64,000 nucleotides of DNA, taken from contig JBBHKE010003383.1 in NCBI GenBank assembly GCA_037447655.1, positions 166,380 through 230,379 on the forward strand. Direction: 5' to 3'. This DNA comes from Zygnema cylindricum (taxonomy: Eukaryota; Streptophyta; Zygnematophyceae; Zygnematales; Zygnemataceae). The notes beneath the pieces are model-generated. The model saw nothing but the letters and a program-made list of their open reading frames with translations, had not been told where the DNA came from and searched no databases. The position numbers and the translations under genes are program-made. Shown here piece by piece: positions 58,097-64,000 of the stretch; position 1 is the first letter of the stretch; each line of letters opens with the position of its first letter.

Positions 58097-59232
58097 CTAG
58101 TGTGCTACGGCGAAGGAGAGCCGCAGGCTACGCCCGCTAAAGTACAATTGAGCCACGTTGACGATAAAACGCAACCAAAAGACTTGGTGGAGGACGCCTC
58201 GGAACCCGAGATTCAAACGTCTTTCGCGCACACTAACGAAGGAATTCATTGAAGGACTTGTCCAAAGATCCAAAAATCTCCACTGTAAATGGAACAACTG
58301 GTCTGATGGGTCGCGGTGAGCGTAGTCTCTTTCCTTTGTAGATGCTGCATTGCGAGCCGCCACACCTGTGTGCGAAGCCGCGCGAGATGAAATGTGTACC
58401 CCATTTGGATCCGTGAGGACCACATTGCTAAGCGTCCCCCTAGTATCATGAAGAAAAACCAAGAAAACCCCAAGGCTCTGACAACCCCTTGGATTGGGGC
58501 CGAGGAGGAAAAATATGAGAAACCTCACTTTTGACGGTGTAGCCCGCCTCGGCGCCATTGGCAGCAATGGAATCTCACACCAAATCATGCGCGACAGTTC
58601 GTCCCCCCCATGCCAGCAACGAAGCAAATGGATTCCCTCAGCATCATTAGGTTGGTTGTTAACGCACCGAGTCCCCTCCCTAAAAGCGGAGGGTGAGGCA
58701 AACCTAACCGCAAGCGTAGAGCATAAGTAAATTGGTCTGATGATAGATGGAGTGTCGAAAAGGTTGGTATTGCTTGTAGCCACGCACTAGCCTTAGGCCC
58801 TGAACACGAACTTAAACGAGCACGCGCTTGAGCAGAAGGTGGCGCCTCCTAGAGGTTTGCAAAATCAGCAACGACCACTCGCTCAGATATGTGGTGTTGA
58901 AGTTGGAAGTTAGTGACGACCATGAGAGATTGAAAGGGTGGAATTTGGTTTTTGGCGTTCGGGTGTAGTAGCACACGAGCTGAAAGGAGAGCTTGGTGAA
59001 ATGGAAATACCCCATCTTCCACCGTAGAGAAAACTTGCGCCAGAATGGGGTCATCATCGATAATGAAAGGAGAAGTGATGGTAGGAACCACCAAAGCCCA
59101 ACTACTGAAATATGTCGGTGGCGCAACTTTGACCACGAAAATCAAACCTAAATTGTTGTTGGAAATTGGGAGGTTGGCTTGTTGACGAGCGTGTTGTAAT
59201 TCTATGGGGTCCATCCCCCGTATATAATTCAC
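58097..59232 (-). pseudogene. LINE-like element, C-terminal part of RT protein
   Basis: Minus frames from 59232 give ANLPISNNNLGLI, SSWALVVPTITSPFI, then ARARL.SCSGP, SAWLQAIPTFSTLHL, LRLRLGLPSPS, a zinc-like part with RC, then EGIHLLRCWHGGDELSR, KVRFLI, NVVLTDPNGVHISS, ASTKERDYAHRDPSD and a VEIFG-type end after another shift. The chain NLGL, SWA, CSGP, AWL.AIP, LRLGLP, HLLRC.HGG, DVVLTDP is, from memory, the tail of plant and algal non-LTR RT proteins, with the end like a restriction-like nuclease. At least three frame changes make it a pseudogene. RT catalytic motifs are not in the fragment. Confidence 0.6.
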
Positions 59233-59239
59233 AGGTCCA

Positions 59240-60832
59240 AGGAAGCTTATCTAGTTACTGTCGACTCCAAGTTGATAAAAACCCAAATGATTGACCCCTT
59301 GACAATCAAAACCCCAATATAGCTTCACCCATGTGAAATAAGACTTTTCTGTGAGCCCAGGTCCACCACAGAATGCAAAGTTATAAATATGAGTTTTGGA
59401 CATATTCATCCACTTTTACTTCCCTTTAGAAATGCAGCCACCCTGGCAGGCAAAAATTCTGACCGACTACACCCCTGTGTAGCTTGGACTCCCTTGAGTC
59501 CGCAGCAAAAATAAACACTGAAAATGGTCAAGTAAAATGATAGTTATGGTTGGCCAAAGTTTGTCTTTTATACAAGATGCCCTCTGGGAGAGGCGGCTAC
59601 CTACCAGAAATATTCTAAGTCTTATCTCTCTCTAAGACTCTATCTATTGACGTACGACACCTATCACTTTACTGTGCCGTACATAAAAGTACATGTGCCG
59701 GTGTACTTTCTGTACGGCCATTGTACAATATGGCCGAAATGTCGACACATGTCATATCCGTATTTGTTCCAGTAATATCCGGAGTCGCCGCAATCCAATG
59801 TTGACGTGCCACGTGTCACTTAACGTGTCGATGACCGTAAAACACCAAAAGTACATATTTCGCGATCACGATGCCTATTGTGGGTGTCCGATCAAATCTG
59901 GCTATAATTCTAGCCGTTGAAAATAGACGCGCGATATTTGTTTCGGGTCGAACAAATGCGCGGTATCAGTTTCATACAATACATAAAACCGTACTCTGTA
60001 CTATCTATAACTGTATATATGCACTACGTTTATATTTACCGTTAAATGAACTAGTGTACGTGTAACTATTTAAATATATATCAAACCCTCCTAGTACTAG
60101 CTCTAGACTAAACGGACAAAGCTACCGGCTTTTGGAATCTTGACGGACGGATGGTACCAGTATCAAATCCTGGGTCCGTCAACATTTATTTTAGTAAACC
60201 TACCATTTATCTACACTTGTCCCTTTGGAGAGCTTAGGCAGCCATGGCTCTAGCTCCTTTTCCAACCTTCAGTGACTATAACAAGTGTGGGGGCTTGGAG
60301 AAGGGAGTTAGAGGCATACTGACTCTGCTCTTTTTCTATCCTAATAAAGACCTAGAAAAATACTCAAATACCAACATGTGTGGCCCCTCTAGACGATAAA
60401 AAATCCCATGATCAACGAGGTGGTGAAGCACACCCGAAAGATTATCATCAAAATCCTTAAGGGAAGACTAAAAAAAGTCGCACCGATGACTATAACTTGG
60501 ACAGTTTCTAAACAGTGTAGTGTAACTGCTTGTTTTACGTACAAACGTACAAAAAAGTAGAAAGATAATTGAGTCGAGATGCAAAATTGTGTGGCGTTGC
60601 CATGCGAAAGCGCCCTTAGATTTGATTCCGACAGGATAAAATCACGCGAACATGTTCTTACATGTTCAAACGTTGACTATTTGAAACGCAGCCACTACGG
60701 TAGTGGCTACACTATGGGAATATGTATCCTAATTACTGTAATTACTGTTAGATGTGTAAATTAGCGTTAATGTTTTGTTGGCGTTAGGCTCTTGAACTCA
60801 AAATAGAGTCTATTTTTTCCTGTACACTAATT
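59240..60832. other. Spacer with TG(T/A)C-rich unique DNA
   Basis: No gene recognised. A perfect 8-bp stem TGACGGAC/GTCCGTCA (60141-60148 with 60174-60181) encloses a sequence with a B-box-like TCAAATCCTGG, too short for a tRNA. The remainder is AT-rich with GTAC words. Confidence 0.3.
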
Positions 60833-60991
60833 ATTTCTCAGCACTAATAGGGATTCACGGTGTACTGCAGCTTCTGTTCGTCATATTTCTCAGCACCTAA
60901 TAGGGATTCACGGTGTACTGCAGCCTCTGTTCGTACATATTTCTCAGCACTAATAGGGATTCACGGTGTACTGCAGCTTCTGTTCGTACAT
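60833..60991. repeat. About 53-bp tandem repeat, three units
   Basis: Units start at 60833, 60885 and 60939, each ATTTCTCAGCAC, then TAATAGGGATTCACGGTGTA and CTGCAGCYTCTGTTCG. The GATTCACGGTGTA part resembles the end motif of the mariner-type MITEs near 57.6 and 51.8 kb. Confidence 0.85.
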
Positions 60992-61949
60992 AGCGCCGAG
61001 TTCGGGAAGTGGACCTTTTGTCTCTTTAGGCGAAAAAGTCCACTCTTTAACTTGTCTTCGGTGGTCAGAGTACTTTCAGTACGAAAAAATAATCAGTGCG
61101 CACGGTTAAACTGTGCACGCGCATATTTTTCCCTTAAAACCTCTCAATGAAGACAAGGTCTTCAATATGTGGCCTGTCTGTGGTCCTGCTCGATTTTGGG
61201 ACCTTCCACGTACAGACAAATGTTACCGTACATTAAAACTTGGAGCAACAGAGAGAATCTGATTTCAGAGAGAAAAATCTCTTTGAATATCCGTACAGAT
61301 GATTCCAAAATCTAAGATCTTATCTAGAGTTGTTACAAAATCTTACGCTTTGAATATAAAGTGCTTTATCCGAACAAATACCTAATAATGAGACCAACTA
61401 AACGACAATTTAAGAAAAATGACAAAGCGGTTGTCCGGTACAAAACCAGATTTGCTTGTATCTTCCAGAACTATGTACAAAAGCCAAGATCTTGTTGTCC
61501 TTCTCTCCTCCCCCAGATGGTATTTCGATCTCCCTCCTCTCCCCCCTATTGGCCCATTTTCCTGGCAGATCTTCGATTCTCTGACTCTCTAGCACCCTCT
61601 CAAAGTCACATATGGCGGCACAAGGCTCGTGCCTAGAAAGCAGACAAAAAATGTACGGCTTAATTCGTATGTTTTTCCGTACATTGTACCTGGCGCTTCT
61701 GGCCACCAATACTGTACGAATCGTATTACCTGTACGGCCCAAAAAGCTGCCGGCCAGTCATGCCAGTCGTCATGTTCGCTGGCCTCGCCCGCTTCACAGC
61801 TTCATATCACAGTCCACAAATTTACCGTTCATACCCAAACCCCTAAAGCGACGTCCGTACATCAAATCCGATTCTCCCGCATTTTCGTCGCACGTTGACG
61901 CCCGTCTATTCCTGCGATTCCCCTCCCACGATCACACGCTTCACTTCCC

Positions 61950-62003
61950 CCATCTCTCCCTCTCTCCCTCTCCCTCTCCCTCTCCCTCTCCCTCTCCCTC
62001 ACC
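61950..62003 (+). promoter_or_regulatory. CT-rich 5' leader of the FHA gene
   Basis: CTCCCT repeats directly before the ATG at 62004. Pyrimidine tracts of this type are common in plant core promoters and 5' UTRs. Function is inferred from position. Confidence 0.45.
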
Positions 62004-63727
62004 ATGGAGCCTCACCCTGATCCCTCTCCTGACCTTCCTAAATCCGACACAGGTTCCCTCCTCCCTCCTCCTACCTCTCCTCTCCCCTCACCCCTTCCGG
62101 TCACAGAAACGCGTACGCTTCCAGTTCCCGCTTCCGTTCGGCTGCCGCCGCCGGTTCCCCTTCCCGAAACGCCCTCCGTTTCGGTTTGGACCGCCGCGGC
62201 GCGATTGGCCCAAAAACTTTTGGTACCGACGCGGACCAACCAATGGGCGGCTTTGACCGCGATTTCCGCGCAAGCCTCGGAAACTACGCCGGAAATCGCG
62301 CTGTATCTCGGAGAACATATTTTGGGGCGCGGAGTCGCGGCCGCCGAATCTCGTTTGTCGGCGGCGGCCGTCAGCAGCTTGCACTGCCGAATCGTACGGA
62401 GACAAAGGACGGGTGACGTGACTGGGGAAAAGTACGACACGTGGATAGCGGATAGCTCAGCCAATGGGACATGGGTCAATCGGGAAAAACTGCCAAAAAA
62501 CGGTCCGGAGAAGATTCTTAAACACGGGGACGTTTTGTCTTTAGTGGCTCCTCCGGATGCGACGTTTTTGAGTCACCCGTTCTTGAACCGACCTTTAGCT
62601 GACGTGGCATTGTCGTATGTGTACCGTGAGGTGGCAGCGAACAGTGGATCGGTGGCAAGTTCTGAGGGAAGGAGGGATCCCGAAGTGAGGGAACAGCATT
62701 TGAGTGGGATAGAAAGGGGAAAAAGAAAACAAAATGAAGGTGGGATTTTGGAAGGAGGACCAATGGGAGGGGAGCAGCTGCAGGCAGGGGAGGGAGAGGA
62801 TAAGGCTAAGAGGATGAGAGGAATAAACAAAATTTATGAACAAGATTTGAGGCAAGAGAGAGGGGAAGGTTTGGAGGAGGTAAGGGGAGAGGCTGGAGAG
62901 AGTGAGATGGCGGTTTTGAGAGTAAAGTTGGAGGAGGCAGAACGAGTGAGAGCGGAAGCGGAGGCGACGATACAGCGGTGAGGCTGGGAGAAGTAGGGAC
63001 GTTGGGGATATGGACATGTAGGTTGGGAGAAGAGGGACGTTGGGGAATATGGACAATGTAGTAGGAAGTAGAAATTTACAATTAATTAGGTCATGTAAAA
63101 TGCCAAACATTAGTCTAAAAAATCGAAAAAGGGGCATTTCACTATGTGTGGGTGAGATGAACATGTTGTAATATGAAAACATTAGAAAATTGAAAATGTA
63201 GAGAACTAAACATTAGAAAATTCAAAACTGGACATTAGACATTCGTCCAATAGGCAGCTGAGATTGGGCATAACACATAAGATAATGGGAAAACAAGTAG
63301 ATTAGGCAAATTTTGGAATCAAGAATTGAACTTAAGTTGTTGGATTGAGAATGTTGAAGCAAGAGATTCAAAAAAATTGTCATCAATGAGCCGATATATG
63401 GAAATTGACATAAATGAGCATTTTCAACGCCATTCATGTTGTGTTGACATCATAAACAAAAAAATATGTTTCCAAGTTACAATCTCTCAAAAGCTTTTAT
63501 TTTCAGTCTCACCTAGAAATTTCTCTATCATTTGCAGAATCCATGAAGCAATTGCAGAACTACAACATCGACATGAGGACCACCATGGATTGACGTTATC
63601 TATGGAACTACCGATAAAGTCTCCCTTGCAGTTATCAATTCCGTTACAAAGGAAGGAACCTCAAAGTACTATGGAATCGGCATCACCCAAGACAAACATA
63701 AAAGAAGAGGGAGAGAAGGAATCCTAG
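62004..63727 (+). CDS. FHA-domain protein with C-terminal coiled coil
   Basis: Two exons: 62004-62977 and 63538-63727, joined at AG/CG-GTGAGG and TTTGCAG in phase; 1164 nt give 387 residues. Residues 1-60 are proline-rich and disordered. The FHA domain spans about 95-195: LGEHILGRG, then SSLHCRIVRR (S and H of the phosphopeptide site), DTWIADSSANGTWVNREKL (the NGT and N residues) and ILKHGDVLSLV. FHA domains bind phosphothreonine peptides, mostly in nuclear DNA-damage or splicing-related proteins. Residues 215-325 are charged, and the end (SEMAVLRVKLEEAERVRAEA across the junction to IHEAIAELQHRH) is helical and coiled-coil-like. No RING is seen, so CHFR/RNF8-type activity is not supported. 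ACCATGG is a good start context. The exon is GC-rich against its surroundings. More exons past 63727 are possible if the TAG is bypassed by splicing. Confidence 0.75.
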
Positions 63728-63889
63728 ACAAAGTAGGCAGATAGAAAAATCAAACCAAAAAATTAGGGTAAGAAGAAGAAAAATGAGCCTGAAGAGTTAC
63801 TATAGTCACGACTGAGAAAAAGGTAATTAAATTACGTCGAAGATATTGAACAACTTTAAGACTCTGGTCCTACAGAGACGCCAAAAGTT

Positions 63890-64000
63890 CTTCTTTTTCC
63901 TTGCTCTCTCTCTCTCCCTCTCTGCACTCTCACACATCTCCCCCTCCCTCTCGCTCTATCTATTTCTCTACCTCGCCCTCTCCATCTTTCTCTCCCTCTC
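63890..64000. repeat. CT-rich low-complexity tract
   Basis: CTCTCTCTCCCTC-type sequence to the end of the window; similar to the tract before the FHA gene and at 44.3-44.5 kb. Confidence 0.7.

Noticed and set aside
60141-60181. tRNA-like fold with an 8-bp stem
   Set aside because: Only 41 nt including the stem; no D or anticodon arm.
61612-62256. Upstream 214-codon frame overlapping the FHA gene
   Set aside because: Different frame from the FHA exon, driven by CT-rich sequence, and without motifs.

Overview
The window looks like repeat-rich nuclear DNA of a land plant or a close streptophyte relative. The reasons are spliceosomal introns with GT/AG borders, a proline-rich extensin-type cell-wall gene, many decayed Ty1/copia retrotransposons of plant style, a plant-like 5S rRNA sequence, and AT-rich spacers filled with small TIR elements. 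No operons or bacterial gene spacing are seen. The species cannot be named from the sequence.

Layout. 0-11 kb: a diverged 5S rRNA copy between two spacer repeats, then dispersed repeats, minisatellites and TIR elements (a hAT-type element with a perfect 8-bp target duplication and two 780-bp elements flanked by TAA). 11.2-18.8 kb: a host gene and its broken upstream duplicate. The intact copy has four exons whose frames join exactly and encodes a secreted protein with a cysteine-containing globular region and a long SPPPP/PPPKKK tail. 19.7-23.0 kb: minus-strand copia remnants, one inside another. 23.1-37.3 kb: a head-to-tail chain of plus-strand copia units that share LTRs, each unit carrying a different internal deletion; only one long RT/RNase H frame is still open. 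37.3-40.4 kb: a minus-strand copia fragment joined gag-to-gag to the end of that chain, then another minus-strand copia piece.

40.4-64 kb: AT-rich repeat DNA. It holds two fragments of the C-terminal part of a LINE-like retroelement protein (43.4-43.9 and 58.1-59.2 kb, minus), a three-copy satellite, a GC-rich island, three small TIR elements with clear target duplications, and, most notable, a decayed tyrosine-recombinase element (49.1-51.4 kb, minus) with Ndc10-like recombinase motifs followed by a coiled-coil linker and a GCR1_C-like domain, the architecture of Crypton transposons. A separate N-terminal piece of the same kind of protein lies at 45.0-45.8 kb. The window ends with a two-exon host gene for an FHA-domain protein.

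Only two loci look like expressible host protein genes: the secreted extensin chimera and the FHA protein. Everything else that codes is transposon-derived and mostly broken. All domain assignments are by reading motifs; no database search was run.
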